A stretch of DNA of 64,000 nt from Mucilaginibacter polytrichastri (GTDB taxonomy: Bacteria; Bacteroidota; Bacteroidia; Sphingobacteriales; Sphingobacteriaceae). The translations under genes and the position numbers were made by a program. Below are positions 44,885 through 54,217 of the stretch, one piece after another. Position 1 is the first letter of the stretch. Every line of letters begins with the position of its first letter. The DNA lies in the NCBI RefSeq assembly GCF_001911425.1, contig NZ_MPPL01000001.1:1795781-1859780 (forward strand). The letters are read 5' to 3'. The notes under the pieces are model-generated. The model worked only from the letters and a program-made list of their open reading frames with translations, was not told the origin of the DNA and made no database searches.

Positions 44885-44964
44885 GTAATTGCGAGGAACG
44901 AAGCAATTCCAAACTTTACAAAGCAACGCTGTATATCTGGGATTGCTTCATACCTCGCAATTAC
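44885..44964. repeat. Palindromic intergenic repeat (GTAATTGCGAGG type)
   Basis: Left arm GTAATTGCGAGGAACGAAGC, continuing AATTCC, and right arm GGGATTGCTTCATACCTCGC, continuing AATTAC, form a long near-perfect inverted repeat around a loop of some 30 bases. It is the best copy in the window of the family seen at 14284-14347 and 40318. It lies between two convergent genes and could also terminate their transcripts. Confidence 0.8.
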
Positions 44965-44972
44965 AAGATATC

Positions 44973-46379
44973 TTATAACTCGTAAGTCAAACCTTTTTCA
45001 GGAATTGTTACCGGGTAGTCTTCGGCCTCCAGACCTGCTGCGAAGGCTTCCATGCTTTGCGGATCGCCATGCACCAGGAATACCTGCTTTAGCTTAGCTT
45101 TATCCTGCTGTTTAACGGTATTCATTAAGTCTTCGTGATCTCCATGGGCACTAAACAGGTCGGTTTGTTTAATTGTCGCATATACAGCCAATTCGCGGTC
45201 TTTAATGTGCACAATAGGGTCACCGCGTAACAAGCGGTTGCCCAGGGTACCTTTAGCACAATAGCCTATGAAAAGAATGGTGCAATAATAATTCTGGATG
45301 TTGTAGAACAGGTGATCCTGAATCCGGCCACCTTCCAGCATACCTGCCGATGAGATGATGATACAGGGTTCAAAGTAATTAGAAATATCCCGGCTGTCTT
45401 TCAGGTTTTCAATGTACGTGAGGTTATCAAACTCAAATTCGTCTCCCTTTTTATTATAAAAATCCTGTGCCTCGGCATTCAGCAGGCTATGAAATTTACG
45501 GAATGTTTGGGTTGACCTTGATGCCAGTGGGCTATCAACAAATACCTTAACAGGTGGCAATAAACCACTGCTAAATATTTTATTGAGCGAATAAACCAGT
45601 GATTGTGTACGCCCGATACTAAATGCCGGGATAATTAATCTTCCCGGTTCTTTAATACAGGCTTTCTCTATGGTTTCTACCAAAACCTCTTCAACAGTTT
45701 TGCCCTTGGTGTGGTGTCGGCCTCCATAGGTTGATTCTGTAACCAGGTAATCTACTGGTGGTATTACTTCCGGGTCGTTTAACACGGGGTAATTCTTGCG
45801 GCCTATATCGCCTGTAAAGGCTATAGATTTTTCTTCGCCATTATCGTTAATCTTTAATACCGCTGCAGCTGCACCCAACAGGTGGCCAACAGGTACAAAA
45901 CTCATTTCTATATCGCCTGTAATTCTAAAAGGGCGGTTAAAGCCAATGGTTACAAAGCGTTCAACCGTATCCATTACATGCTTGTGCAGGTACAGCGGTT
46001 GGTTATGGCTGCTATGGTGGTGATGGTGTTTGCCCTTGCCTCCGCGTTTGCGGCCGGCGTGTACCTTGTTCATAAATATACTTACCGAATCCATCATCAG
46101 CATTTCGGCTAAATCGGCAGTAGGCGGGGTACATAAAATCTGTCCGTTAAAACCCAAGCGTACCAGAGTTGGCAGGTTGCCCGAGTGGTCGATGTGTGCG
46201 TGGGTTAATATCACCACATCAATATCGCCCGGGTTAAATGGAAAATTTTCGTTGGATAAAGTACTGCGGTCTTTTTCATAGTCCAGGCCGCAGTCTATCA
46301 ATATTTTATATCCGGCAACATCAAGCAAATGCATGCTTCCCGTTACCTGACGGGCTGCCCCGTAAATGGTTAATTTCAT
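44973..46379 (-). CDS. MBL-fold/beta-CASP RNA-processing hydrolase with a His-rich insertion
   Basis: A 468-residue metallo-beta-lactamase with a beta-CASP and RMMBL domain, as in CPSF-73-like and KH-less archaeal/bacterial nucleases. The zinc motif is LTHAHIDHSG (residues 58-67). The beta-CASP region holds GRLIIPAFSIGRTQ and SAGMLEGGRI, and the C-terminal RMMBL block has FSAHGDHEDL and VHGDPQSM. Residues 109-128 form an insertion with five consecutive His (118-122; bases 46014-46028) flanked by Gly/Lys/Arg. RNA cleavage is expected from the family and no direct partner is adjacent. Confidence 0.9.
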   Translation of the reverse strand: MKLTIYGAARQVTGSMHLLDVAGYKILIDCGLDYEKDRSTLSNENFPFNPGDIDVVILTHAHIDHSGNLPTLVRLGFNGQILCTPPTADLAEMLMMDSVSIFMNKVHAGRKRGGKGKHHHHHSSHNQPLYLHKHVMDTVERFVTIGFNRPFRITGDIEMSFVPVGHLLGAAAAVLKINDNGEEKSIAFTGDIGRKNYPVLNDPEVIPPVDYLVTESTYGGRHHTKGKTVEEVLVETIEKACIKEPGRLIIPAFSIGRTQSLVYSLNKIFSSGLLPPVKVFVDSPLASRSTQTFRKFHSLLNAEAQDFYNKKGDEFEFDNLTYIENLKDSRDISNYFEPCIIISSAGMLEGGRIQDHLFYNIQNYYCTILFIGYCAKGTLGNRLLRGDPIVHIKDRELAVYATIKQTDLFSAHGDHEDLMNTVKQQDKAKLKQVFLVHGDPQSMEAFAAGLEAEDYPVTIPEKGLTYEL

Positions 46380-46565
46380 CGGTATGTTATACGCATAACG
46401 TTGTACGTTTTACGTGGTATATTTGTAAAGTTTGTTTAATTGGGCTAAATGTTTGCGCTAAAAGCTAAGTTTAAACCCGGTGTCAAAATATGAAATATAG
46501 CGTTAAAGTTTTACTATTATGCTATATTTTACCTTAATAAAGAAAAATTATACTCCTGCAAACGT

Positions 46566-48395
46566 TTATACCTCCAGTTGCAACTGGCTCAAATAACGGT
46601 ATAAGCCTGTTTCGTTATGCATTAGCTCTGCATGGCTGCCGGCTTCTGTAATGGTGCCTTTATCCAATACAATAATTTTATCTGCTTCGCGAATGGTTGA
46701 TAAACGGTGGGCTATGATAATTGATGTACGATCTTTCATCAACACTTCAAGCGCTTCCTGTACCAGGCGTTCAGATTCAGAATCTAATGATGAAGTTGCT
46801 TCGTCCAAGATTAATATGGCCGGATTACGTAATAATGCCCTTGCAATAGCAACACGCTGCCGCTGACCACCAGACAACTTTACACCACGCTCGCCAACCA
46901 GTGTATCATACCCCTCCGGAAAGTTGTTGATAAAGCTGTGTGCATTGGCTTTTTGTGCCGCTTCAATCACTTCTTCACGGCTCGAGCCTAATTTACCGTA
47001 AGCAATGTTCTCCAATATACTGCCGCCGAATAATAATACATCCTGCGGTACAATAGCCACCTGGTTACGGATATCAGTTAATGCAAACTCATTTGCTGGT
47101 TTACCATCAAATAAAATGCTACCGTCTTGCGGGTAATAAAATTGCAATATCAAAGCCGCCATGGTTGATTTACCGGAGCCACTTGGCCCAACAATGGCAA
47201 TTTTTTGCCCGGCAGCCGCACTAAAAGAAACATCTTTTAGCACCGTAATTTCAGGCCGGGAAGGGTAGGAGAAGTTAACGTTGTTGAAGCTTAAGTTTCC
47301 CTTAATTTGTTGTTTTACCACATTTTCTTCGGCATTTATTGATACATCTTCGCCATTTTCTGCCAGTATTTCCAATACGCGTTCACTGGAGCCTACTGCT
47401 TTTTGGATGTTGGCATAAAGATCGGGCAAACTGCCCATCGCAGCGCTGATAAAGGCTGCATAAACAATAAAAGTGGTTAGCTTGCCAAAGGTAAAGCCGT
47501 TGTCGTGGATGGATACCAGATACGAGCCATACCAGATTTCACCAAATATAGTACCGAACAAACAGAATACGATAAAAGCTCCAAAAAGGCCACGGTATTT
47601 GGCACCTTTAATAGCCAGACTAACCACGTCGCGAAGGTTTTTATCATAACGGCCTGCTTCAAATGCTTCATTTACAAATGCTTTAACATTGGCTATGCCT
47701 TGCAAGGTTTCTTCTACAATGGTGTTAGAGTCGGCTAACTTGTCCTGAGCCTGGCGCGATATTTTGCGGATAAATTTGCCAAAAAATACAGCGGTTGCAA
47801 TTAAGAATGGCAATACAATAAGTAATGCAAATGTTAATTTGATAGATACCACCATTAATAAAATGATGCCGCCTACCAATATAATAATCTGCCTGATGGC
47901 CTCGGCAATGGTAGTGGTTAGGGTGTCTTGTATTTGTGATAAATCTGCCGAAATGCGGCTGTTCAATTCGCCAACCCTGCGGTTAGAAAAGAAATTCATG
48001 GGCAGGGTAATTAACTTAAAATAAGTATCCCTGCGGATATCTGCCAATGATTTTTCGGCAACCTGCACAAACCATGTAATACGGAAGTAAGACACAAATG
48101 CCTGAACGAATAACACAGCAATGGCAACCTCGCCAATGGTGGTTAAGTTGGCAGGCATAAAGCCATAACGTTGTTTGCCCGTAGAAGCATCTATTAATGC
48201 ACCAAAAAAACCCGGGAAAGCCAGGCCTGTTAAGCTTGAAAGTACCAGGAAAATAAGGCCGCCTATAAATTTGGCGCGGTATGGTTTAATATAACTTAGC
48301 AACTTGCCAATATTATGCAGGCTTTGCCGGTTTAATTTAACTTTTGGTAATTCTTTCTCCGCAGCGTTTCCACTGTTTAATCTTTGTCGGGCCAT
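46566..48395 (-). CDS. ABC exporter, fused permease and ATPase (MsbA-like)
   Basis: A 609-residue half-transporter that works as a homodimer. The N-terminal transmembrane domain (about 25-340, six helices) is followed by the nucleotide-binding domain with Walker A GPSGSGKST, Q-loop VPQDVLLFGG, signature LSGGQRQR and Walker B AILILDEATSSLDSES with its H-loop IAHRLSTI. The group includes lipid A and lipid exporters and drug exporters; specificity cannot be read from the sequence. A separate 180-residue membrane protein gene lies 21 bases upstream on the same strand. Confidence 0.93.
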   Translation of the reverse strand: MARQRLNSGNAAEKELPKVKLNRQSLHNIGKLLSYIKPYRAKFIGGLIFLVLSSLTGLAFPGFFGALIDASTGKQRYGFMPANLTTIGEVAIAVLFVQAFVSYFRITWFVQVAEKSLADIRRDTYFKLITLPMNFFSNRRVGELNSRISADLSQIQDTLTTTIAEAIRQIIILVGGIILLMVVSIKLTFALLIVLPFLIATAVFFGKFIRKISRQAQDKLADSNTIVEETLQGIANVKAFVNEAFEAGRYDKNLRDVVSLAIKGAKYRGLFGAFIVFCLFGTIFGEIWYGSYLVSIHDNGFTFGKLTTFIVYAAFISAAMGSLPDLYANIQKAVGSSERVLEILAENGEDVSINAEENVVKQQIKGNLSFNNVNFSYPSRPEITVLKDVSFSAAAGQKIAIVGPSGSGKSTMAALILQFYYPQDGSILFDGKPANEFALTDIRNQVAIVPQDVLLFGGSILENIAYGKLGSSREEVIEAAQKANAHSFINNFPEGYDTLVGERGVKLSGGQRQRVAIARALLRNPAILILDEATSSLDSESERLVQEALEVLMKDRTSIIIAHRLSTIREADKIIVLDKGTITEAGSHAELMHNETGLYRYLSQLQLEV

Positions 48396-48416
48396 GTATA
48401 ATTCAAAGCAGCTAAT

Positions 48417-48959
48417 TTACGCTTTAATAGTGCGGTATTTGCCCGCAATCAATAAAATTGACGTTATAATGAACAGTATCAACAAGATAATTAGCCAGAA
48501 CTTCATTTTCGACTCACTTTTCTCGGCAATCTGTACCTGGGCTTTCAGTTTTTCATTCTGATTCCTCAGTTTATTAATGGTGGTCATAAAACCAATCGTA
48601 TTATCCTCGGTTTCTTTAACCTTGGTTTGGATGCTTTGCTGCTGAAAAGTGCGGTAATCGAGCTGGTTATTTTTAAGCGTTAACAGCACTTTGGTTTGCT
48701 GCAATATGTTATTGTCGGTGCTTACAATATCCATCAAAATATCGTTAGACCGGCGGATATCTTTCTTGGTTTGCATCCCAAAAATGCCGGTATGCTTACT
48801 GAGGCTGGCATCATACTGACTGAATTTTGCAGCACGTGCCGCCAGCATATCATTAATTATTTTACGCTGATTTTGGTAAGCAAGCGAATCGGGGTTGGGC
48901 TGGGCGTAAACGCTGCCGTAAGCCAGGCATATTAGTGCCAGCAAAAAGTATTTTTTCAT
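48417..48959 (-). CDS. Secreted coiled-coil protein with C-terminal membrane anchor
   Basis: A 180-residue protein with a signal peptide (MKKYFLLALICLAYGSVYAQ). A helical, Gln/Lys/Asn-rich central region follows (about 30-150), where a coiled coil is likely around NTIGFMTTINKLRNQNEKLKAQVQ. A C-terminal transmembrane helix (WLIILLILFIITSILLIAGKY) comes before a short basic tail. No known domain is recognised. The layout suggests a periplasmic spacer anchored at its C-terminus in the inner membrane. It is between the DUF62 gene and the ABC exporter on the same strand, with which it may be cotranscribed. Confidence 0.75.
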   Translation of the reverse strand: MKKYFLLALICLAYGSVYAQPNPDSLAYQNQRKIINDMLAARAAKFSQYDASLSKHTGIFGMQTKKDIRRSNDILMDIVSTDNNILQQTKVLLTLKNNQLDYRTFQQQSIQTKVKETEDNTIGFMTTINKLRNQNEKLKAQVQIAEKSESKMKFWLIILLILFIITSILLIAGKYRTIKA

Positions 48960-48974
48960 AAGCAGGGGTTTAGA

Positions 48975-49751
48975 TTATTGAAAATCTATGATCACGCTGT
49001 CACCGAGATTTAAACCTAATAACCCACTTGCGTTGCCTTTGTTTATGGCAATTTCCAAATGGTCGCTAATGCCGAATAAGCATAGCTTTTCGCCTTCGGG
49101 TACTTCATTGTAGTGCCAGCTAAGGCTGGTAATGGTTTCGTTGCGTTTAAAATAAAGTACAAAACGGCGGCCGTGCTGTACTTTGTTAAAAAAGTCTTTA
49201 GTGATGTTGGTGATCACATTCTGAAAGGAATCGATATAAATTACCACGCCCTTAATGAGGTTACGCTCTACCGCGGGCTGCAGGTTCATTTTCTTTTCAG
49301 TACCGCTAACCGGTATGCCAATTTCGGTTAGTTTACCGCCCTGGGCCAGGTGGCAGGCAGCCTTAACAAAAATATCGGCCAGCGGGAAATGCAGAAATTT
49401 AAGGTCCTGCATAATGTTAAGCTCTACAATTTCGTCGGGTTCGGTACCAAACATCAGGCAAAAGATGCCATTATCGGCGCCAACAAAGTAATGCCCCTTG
49501 TAACTAACGGCCAGGTAACGGGTGTGTGTATTGTAAACGGTATCAATACCAATTAAATGCACCGTGCCCTTGGGGAAGTAATGGTAGCTGTTTTTGAGAA
49601 CAAACCCGGCCTGCTGCACATTAAAGGCAGCTACGCTGTGTGTAATATCAATAATGGTAACATTGGGCAACAGGCAAAGTATACTGCCTTTGAGGGCAGC
49701 CTGGTAGATATCTTTATCACCAAGATCTGTTGTTAATGTTATTATTGGCAT
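48975..49751 (-). CDS. S-adenosyl-L-methionine hydrolase (DUF62, SAM hydroxide adenosyltransferase family)
   Basis: A 258-residue member of the fluorinase/chlorinase-like family (PF01887), most of which hydrolyse SAM to adenosine and methionine using a water-activating Asp-Arg-His arrangement. The N-terminal LTTDLGDKDIYQAALKG and the middle VGADNGIF segments are typical. The C-terminal beta domain carries YIDSFQNVITNI. A true fluorinase or chlorinase would need a halide pocket not seen in this group. The start is an ATG at 49751 on the minus strand. Confidence 0.9.
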   Translation of the reverse strand: MPIITLTTDLGDKDIYQAALKGSILCLLPNVTIIDITHSVAAFNVQQAGFVLKNSYHYFPKGTVHLIGIDTVYNTHTRYLAVSYKGHYFVGADNGIFCLMFGTEPDEIVELNIMQDLKFLHFPLADIFVKAACHLAQGGKLTEIGIPVSGTEKKMNLQPAVERNLIKGVVIYIDSFQNVITNITKDFFNKVQHGRRFVLYFKRNETITSLSWHYNEVPEGEKLCLFGISDHLEIAINKGNASGLLGLNLGDSVIIDFQ

Positions 49752-49855
49752 TACTTTTTTAAATATTTATTGTTAATCTTGTACAAGCGATTACAAGCTG
49801 CAAATATTCAAATTTTTTAAGCATAAAAAATCTGTAACTCTAAAATCAGTTAATA

Positions 49856-50812
49856 TTGAACGAACTTAAATTATCTTTAGAGAATATAAACCCAGCCGTA
49901 TTGTGGGGTCCTAATAATGATCATTTTGAAATTATTAAGAAGCAATACCCTAAACTTAAGATTGTTGCGCGTGGCAACGAAGTTAAAATTTTAGGCGATG
50001 ACCACGAATTAAAAGTGTTCGGAGAAAAATTTCAACATCTGCTAAATCACGTAGAAAAATTCGACAATCTCAATATTACGGATATCGAACGCATCCTTGG
50101 ATCAAAGGTGCAGCAACCGCAGGCAGAACCAAGTAATGATAAATCGACTACGGGCGAGGTTATTGTATTTGGCCCTAATGGTGTTATGGTTAAGGCCCGC
50201 ACGGCCAACCAGCGCCGTATGGTTGATAGTATTGATACCAGCGATATCCTTTTTGCCATTGGCCCCGCTGGTACTGGTAAAACCTATACGGCTGTAGCAC
50301 TGGCCTGCAGGGCGTTGAAAAATAAAGAGATCAAAAGGATTATCTTAACCCGACCGGCTGTTGAAGCAGGGGAGAACCTGGGCTTTTTGCCGGGAGACCT
50401 TAAGGAAAAGATAGACCCGTATTTGCGCCCTTTATATGATGCCCTGGATGATATGATACCGGCCGAAAAGTTGAAAACTTACCTCGAGAACCGCACCATA
50501 GAAATTGCACCGCTGGCTTTTATGCGTGGCCGTACGCTTGATAATTGCTTTGTGATATTAGATGAGGCACAAAATGCCACTGATATGCAATTGAAAATGT
50601 TTTTAACCCGTATGGGTCCAACCGCCAAGTTTATTGTAACGGGCGATGTAACCCAGATAGATTTGCCTAAAAAACAACAATCGGGTTTGCATACTGCGCT
50701 ACGCATCCTGACGGATATTAAAGGCATCGATATTATTTACCTTACCGGCGAAGACGTTGTGCGCCACAAGCTGGTACGTAAAATATTAGAAGCTTACGGA
50801 GATATACAATAA
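49856..50812 (+). CDS. PhoH family ATPase, TTG start
   Basis: A 318-residue protein with an N-terminal KH-like region (about 25-80) and a helicase-like P-loop domain: Walker A GPAGTGKT and Walker B VILDEAQN, with FIVTGDVTQIDLP after it. PhoH proteins are RNA-binding ATPases linked to ribosome maturation and stress; the exact role is uncertain. No ATG precedes the conserved LENINPAVLWGPNNDHFE region, so the TTG at 49856 (within ATTG) is the only sensible start. It begins a rightward set continuing with purC, STAS and rnz genes. Confidence 0.9.
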   Translation: MNELKLSLENINPAVLWGPNNDHFEIIKKQYPKLKIVARGNEVKILGDDHELKVFGEKFQHLLNHVEKFDNLNITDIERILGSKVQQPQAEPSNDKSTTGEVIVFGPNGVMVKARTANQRRMVDSIDTSDILFAIGPAGTGKTYTAVALACRALKNKEIKRIILTRPAVEAGENLGFLPGDLKEKIDPYLRPLYDALDDMIPAEKLKTYLENRTIEIAPLAFMRGRTLDNCFVILDEAQNATDMQLKMFLTRMGPTAKFIVTGDVTQIDLPKKQQSGLHTALRILTDIKGIDIIYLTGEDVVRHKLVRKILEAYGDIQ

Positions 50813-50817
50813 TTTCA

Positions 50818-50910
50818 GATTAGAGATATGAGATATTAGATTTGAGACTAAAACTGTTTTAGTCTTATATTTGGAATCTTATATCTCACATCTAAAATCT
50901 CATATCTAAA
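50818..50910. repeat. Long imperfect hairpin between phoH and purC
   Basis: The left part AGATATGAGATATTAGATTT, continuing GAGA, pairs with TCTCACATCTAAAATCTCAT, continuing ATCT, on the right, with two mismatches. Inside, AGACTAAAAC and GTTTTAGTCT form a perfect 10-bp stem. The AT-rich symmetric structure fills the gap and ends at the purC start codon. It is probably a mobile-type dispersed repeat. Confidence 0.75.
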
Positions 50911-51854
50911 TGTACGCTATAAAAGAAACACAATTCAATTTTCCCGATCAAACCTCCTTTTATAAAGGGAAAGTACGCGATGTGTACACGATAAAAAATA
51001 AATACCTGGTTATGGTGGTAAGCGACCGCATCTCTGCTTTTGATGTGGTTTTGCCCGAGCCTATCCCTTACAAAGGGCAGGTGCTTAACCAAATTGCGGC
51101 CAAGTTTTTAAAATCAACCGAAGATATTGTACCTAACTGGGTGGTTTCAGTTCCAGATCCAAGCGTTACTATTGGGCTTATTTGTGAGCCATTTAAAGTG
51201 GAGATGGTAATACGCGGTTACCTTGCCGGCCATGCCTGGCGCGAATACAGTGCCGGTAAGCGTGAAGTTTGCGGTGTTAGCTTGCCCGAGGGATTGAAAG
51301 AAAATGATAAACTTCCTCAGCCAATTATTACCCCAACCACTAAAGCATCGGTAGGGCACGATGAAGATATTTCGAGAGAAGATATTGTTGGCAAAGGTAT
51401 TGTAAGTAGTGAAGACTATGAGCAACTGGAAAGATATACCCGCGCCGTATACCAGCGCGGTACCGAAATTGCAGCAAAACAGGGTTTAATACTGGTTGAT
51501 ACCAAATATGAATTTGGTAAATACAATGGTGAAATTTATTTAATAGACGAGATCCACACGCCAGACTCTTCCCGGTATTTTTACAGCGAAGGTTACGAAG
51601 AGCGTCAGCAAAATGGCGAAGCGCAAAAACAGCTATCGAAAGAATTTGTAAGAAAATGGCTGATTGAAAATGGTTTTCAGGGTAAAGACGGGCAAGCAGT
51701 ACCCGAAATGACACCAGAGATTGTTGAATCTATTTCTGAAAGATATATAGAGCTTTACAATAAAATTACCGGTGAAAATTTTGTTAAACCCGAAGGAACT
51801 GAAATATTAAAAAGGGTTGAGCAAAATGTAAGCACGGCACTTGCAGCTCTGTAA
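50910..51854 (+). CDS. purC: Phosphoribosylaminoimidazole-succinocarboxamide synthase
   Basis: Makes SAICAR from CAIR, ATP and aspartate in purine biosynthesis. The 314 residues show the ATP-grasp-like SAICAR synthetase blocks: [20 protein letters not shown] with [11 protein letters not shown] near the N-terminus, [16 protein letters not shown] in the centre and [29 protein letters not shown]. Length is slightly above the E. coli enzyme (237) but typical of the longer yeast-like type. It starts right at the end of the hairpin repeat after phoH. Confidence 0.95.
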   Translation: MYAIKETQFNFPDQTSFYKGKVRDVYTIKNKYLVMVVSDRISAFDVVLPEPIPYKGQVLNQIAAKFLKSTEDIVPNWVVSVPDPSVTIGLICEPFKVEMVIRGYLAGHAWREYSAGKREVCGVSLPEGLKENDKLPQPIITPTTKASVGHDEDISREDIVGKGIVSSEDYEQLERYTRAVYQRGTEIAAKQGLILVDTKYEFGKYNGEIYLIDEIHTPDSSRYFYSEGYEERQQNGEAQKQLSKEFVRKWLIENGFQGKDGQAVPEMTPEIVESISERYIELYNKITGENFVKPEGTEILKRVEQNVSTALAAL

Positions 51855-51909
51855 TTTTAATTATAAACAAAATAGTTATATCTTTACTATATAAACATCA
51901 TCATATATA

Positions 51910-52287
51910 ATGAAATTTTCGATTGATAAACACGAGAAATACGTAGTGCTGAAGTTGAATGAATCAAAATTGAATTCGTTATTTACACCACAGCTAAAAT
52001 CAGAACTTATTCTTGTGAATGCCGAAGGACAAAGGAATATTATCCTTGACCTGTGCCAGGTTAAGTTTGCAGATTCATCTGGCCTGAGCAGTTTATTGGT
52101 TGGTCATCGTTTATGTAAAAATGCCGAAGGTGTTTTTATCCTATCGGGTTTAAGCGAGGCTGTTGCCCGCCTCATCACCATCTCGCAATTGGATAGCGTT
52201 TTAACTATTGTTCCTTCTGTCGAAGAAGCTGTTGACCTCGTTTTTATGGAGGAAATAGAAAAAGAACTAAAAAAAGAAGCAAAATAA
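51910..52287 (+). CDS. STAS domain protein (anti-anti-sigma factor-like)
   Basis: A 125-residue STAS domain. The phosphorylatable Ser region is visible as VKFADSSGLSSLLVGHRLCK, with the two serines of the D-S-S-G motif, in the usual SpoIIAA-like setting. In other bacteria such proteins bind anti-sigma factors and are released by PP2C-type phosphatases. No kinase or phosphatase partner is adjacent. It is 21 bases before rnz and probably cotranscribed. The C-terminus is a Lys/Glu-rich tail. Confidence 0.88.
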   Translation: MKFSIDKHEKYVVLKLNESKLNSLFTPQLKSELILVNAEGQRNIILDLCQVKFADSSGLSSLLVGHRLCKNAEGVFILSGLSEAVARLITISQLDSVLTIVPSVEEAVDLVFMEEIEKELKKEAK

Positions 52288-52308
52288 GCCCATGTATGTT
52301 TAGCCTTC

Positions 52309-53226
52309 ATGAAGTTTGAAGTAACGATACTTGGCAGCAGCTCGGCAACTCCCATATATAACAGAAATCCAACCGCGCAGGCACTCAATATTAATGAGCG
52401 AATATATTTAATTGATTGCGGCGAAGGCACGCAGCAGCAAATGTTAAAGTTTGATGTAAAGGCCAGCCGCATAGATCATATATTCATCAGCCACCTCCAT
52501 GGCGATCATTACCTGGGCTTGGTAGGCTTGTTATCTTCCCTGCATCTTAACGGGCGTGTAAAACCACTCAAACTTTTTGGGCCTGCGCCGTTAAAAGAAA
52601 TTATTGATATGCAGTTTAAGTATTCTGATACTACACTGCATTATGAGATTGAATTTTATCCTACGGACCCAACCGCACCGCAGGTTATATTAGAAAACCA
52701 GGATATCTCTGTAGAAACCATTCCGCTCGATCACCGGATAGCATGTACCGGCTTTATCTTCAGGCAGAAAAAGACCTTGCGTAAGCTTATTAAAGAGAAG
52801 GTAGAAGCACTGGAAATTCCCATCAATTATTATTCGCCATTAAAGCGCGGGCAAAATTATGTAGCGCCAGATGGTACGGTGTATCAAAATGAGGAATTGA
52901 CTATAGATTCTTTAGCACCCAAAATGTATGCTTATTGCTCTGATACTTTGTATAATAAGCGTTACTTTGAGCAAATAGCTAATGCCAACTTGTTGTACCA
53001 CGAAGCCACGTTTTTACATAACATGCTGGATCGCGCTTTGCAAACACACCACACAACAGCCCTAGAGGCCGGAGATGTAGCTTTACAAACCGAAGCGCAT
53101 CAATTGCTCATTGGTCACTTTTCTGCACGTTACAAAACTTTAAATGAGCTTTTGGATGAAGCCAGAAGTGTTTTCCCAAACACTGAACTGGCCATAGAAG
53201 GCAAAACGTTTAAAATAGGGGCATAG
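52309..53226 (+). CDS. rnz: Ribonuclease Z
   Basis: Processes tRNA 3' ends by endonucleolytic cleavage. The 305-residue MBL-fold enzyme contains the zinc motif HLHGDH in IFISHLHGDHYLGLVGLLSSL and the N-terminal ILGSSSATP segment. Conserved elements GEGTQQQML and YEATFLHNML follow, the latter near the last zinc ligands; the ATP-like insertion arm seen in family members is around residues 140-200. Length fits the short bacterial form (RNase ZS). It is convergent with the MCE protein gene, stops nine bases apart. Confidence 0.94.
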   Translation: MKFEVTILGSSSATPIYNRNPTAQALNINERIYLIDCGEGTQQQMLKFDVKASRIDHIFISHLHGDHYLGLVGLLSSLHLNGRVKPLKLFGPAPLKEIIDMQFKYSDTTLHYEIEFYPTDPTAPQVILENQDISVETIPLDHRIACTGFIFRQKKTLRKLIKEKVEALEIPINYYSPLKRGQNYVAPDGTVYQNEELTIDSLAPKMYAYCSDTLYNKRYFEQIANANLLYHEATFLHNMLDRALQTHHTTALEAGDVALQTEAHQLLIGHFSARYKTLNELLDEARSVFPNTELAIEGKTFKIGA

Positions 53227-53235
53227 CCCCTAATA

Positions 53236-54183
53236 TTACTTGTCTTTTTTCCCGCCGAATACTGAGAAGCTTACGTAGCGGCTTGGATGTGCCTTAATAT
53301 CAATAAACAGGTTATTTAAGTTACCCGATGCAGCGTTGAGATTATTATACATCTTATCGTCGTTAAGCAATAATGATAAAGAACCTGTGCCATTGTTAAT
53401 CTTGGCTACCGTCGCCTGCAAATCTGCTACTGTTTTATTAGCGTTGTCAAGCGTTTGCTTAACGTTTCCGTTAGCCAGATCTGTACTAAAGGTTTCAAAG
53501 TTGGTTGAAACCGTTTGCAGATGCGCTGTTGTAACCTTTAAGTTCGATGAAACAACTTCTGCATTGTTCATAATATTACCAATGTGTTTGCTTTGTCCGC
53601 CAACCAGGTTATCAATTTTTTTGGTAGTGCCTTCGAGTGTTTGCAATGAGTTGGCAATGCTTAAGAAGCTGCGGTCAACATTTTTTTGAAAATCCGGGTT
53701 CAGGATCTTATTTACCGAACTCAATGTCGAATCCAGTTTTGCAAAAAGCAATTCTGCCTTTCTTTGTATAGGCTGCAAGCTTTCGGCCAGGCTGCCTTGT
53801 ACATCTGCCCTTAATGTATCCTGGTCTTCTGCATACTCTTTACTGGTGCCTAGTTCAAAAATGATTGCCTTACCGCCCAAAAGGTCGGTGCTTTCTAATT
53901 TTGCCAGCGTATTTACTGGTACGTTGTATTGATGGTCTATTTTAAACTGCACTATTGTGCGTCCATCGGGCCGTAGTTGCATTTTTGAAACCTTACCGAT
54001 CGGGAAACCATTAACCAATACAGGTTTTGAAACGGTAAGCCCTTCTACGCTCCTGTAAACAGCATAAAAACGGTTATCGCCCGAAAATACGTCTGAGCCT
54101 TTTAAGTAACTGTAGCCTAATAGTAAAATAGCAATAGCTAATACAGTTAATATCCCAACTTTGGTTTCGTTATTTATTTTCAA
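53236..54183 (-). CDS. MlaD family (MCE domain) protein
   Basis: A 315-residue protein with an N-terminal transmembrane anchor (about 9-26). The MCE domain runs from about 40 to 115 (YAVYRSVEGLTVSKPVLVNGFPIGKVSKMQL and GGKAIIFELG). A long helical region rich in Thr/Asn/Leu (about 130-300) follows. MCE proteins form tubes that move lipids between the two membranes. The usual ABC ATPase and permease are not adjacent. It is 34 bases downstream of the amidase gene on the same strand, a pairing that recurs in Bacteroidota. Confidence 0.9.
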   Translation of the reverse strand: MKINNETKVGILTVLAIAILLLGYSYLKGSDVFSGDNRFYAVYRSVEGLTVSKPVLVNGFPIGKVSKMQLRPDGRTIVQFKIDHQYNVPVNTLAKLESTDLLGGKAIIFELGTSKEYAEDQDTLRADVQGSLAESLQPIQRKAELLFAKLDSTLSSVNKILNPDFQKNVDRSFLSIANSLQTLEGTTKKIDNLVGGQSKHIGNIMNNAEVVSSNLKVTTAHLQTVSTNFETFSTDLANGNVKQTLDNANKTVADLQATVAKINNGTGSLSLLLNDDKMYNNLNAASGNLNNLFIDIKAHPSRYVSFSVFGGKKDK

Positions 54184-54217
54184 AATGTAGATGTTTTAAA
54201 TTTTCGGTCAAATTTAG

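Noticed and set aside
48975..49751. Fluorinase or chlorinase of secondary metabolism
   Set aside because: The family is mostly SAM hydrolases, no halogenation genes are nearby, and no halide-pocket signature was seen.
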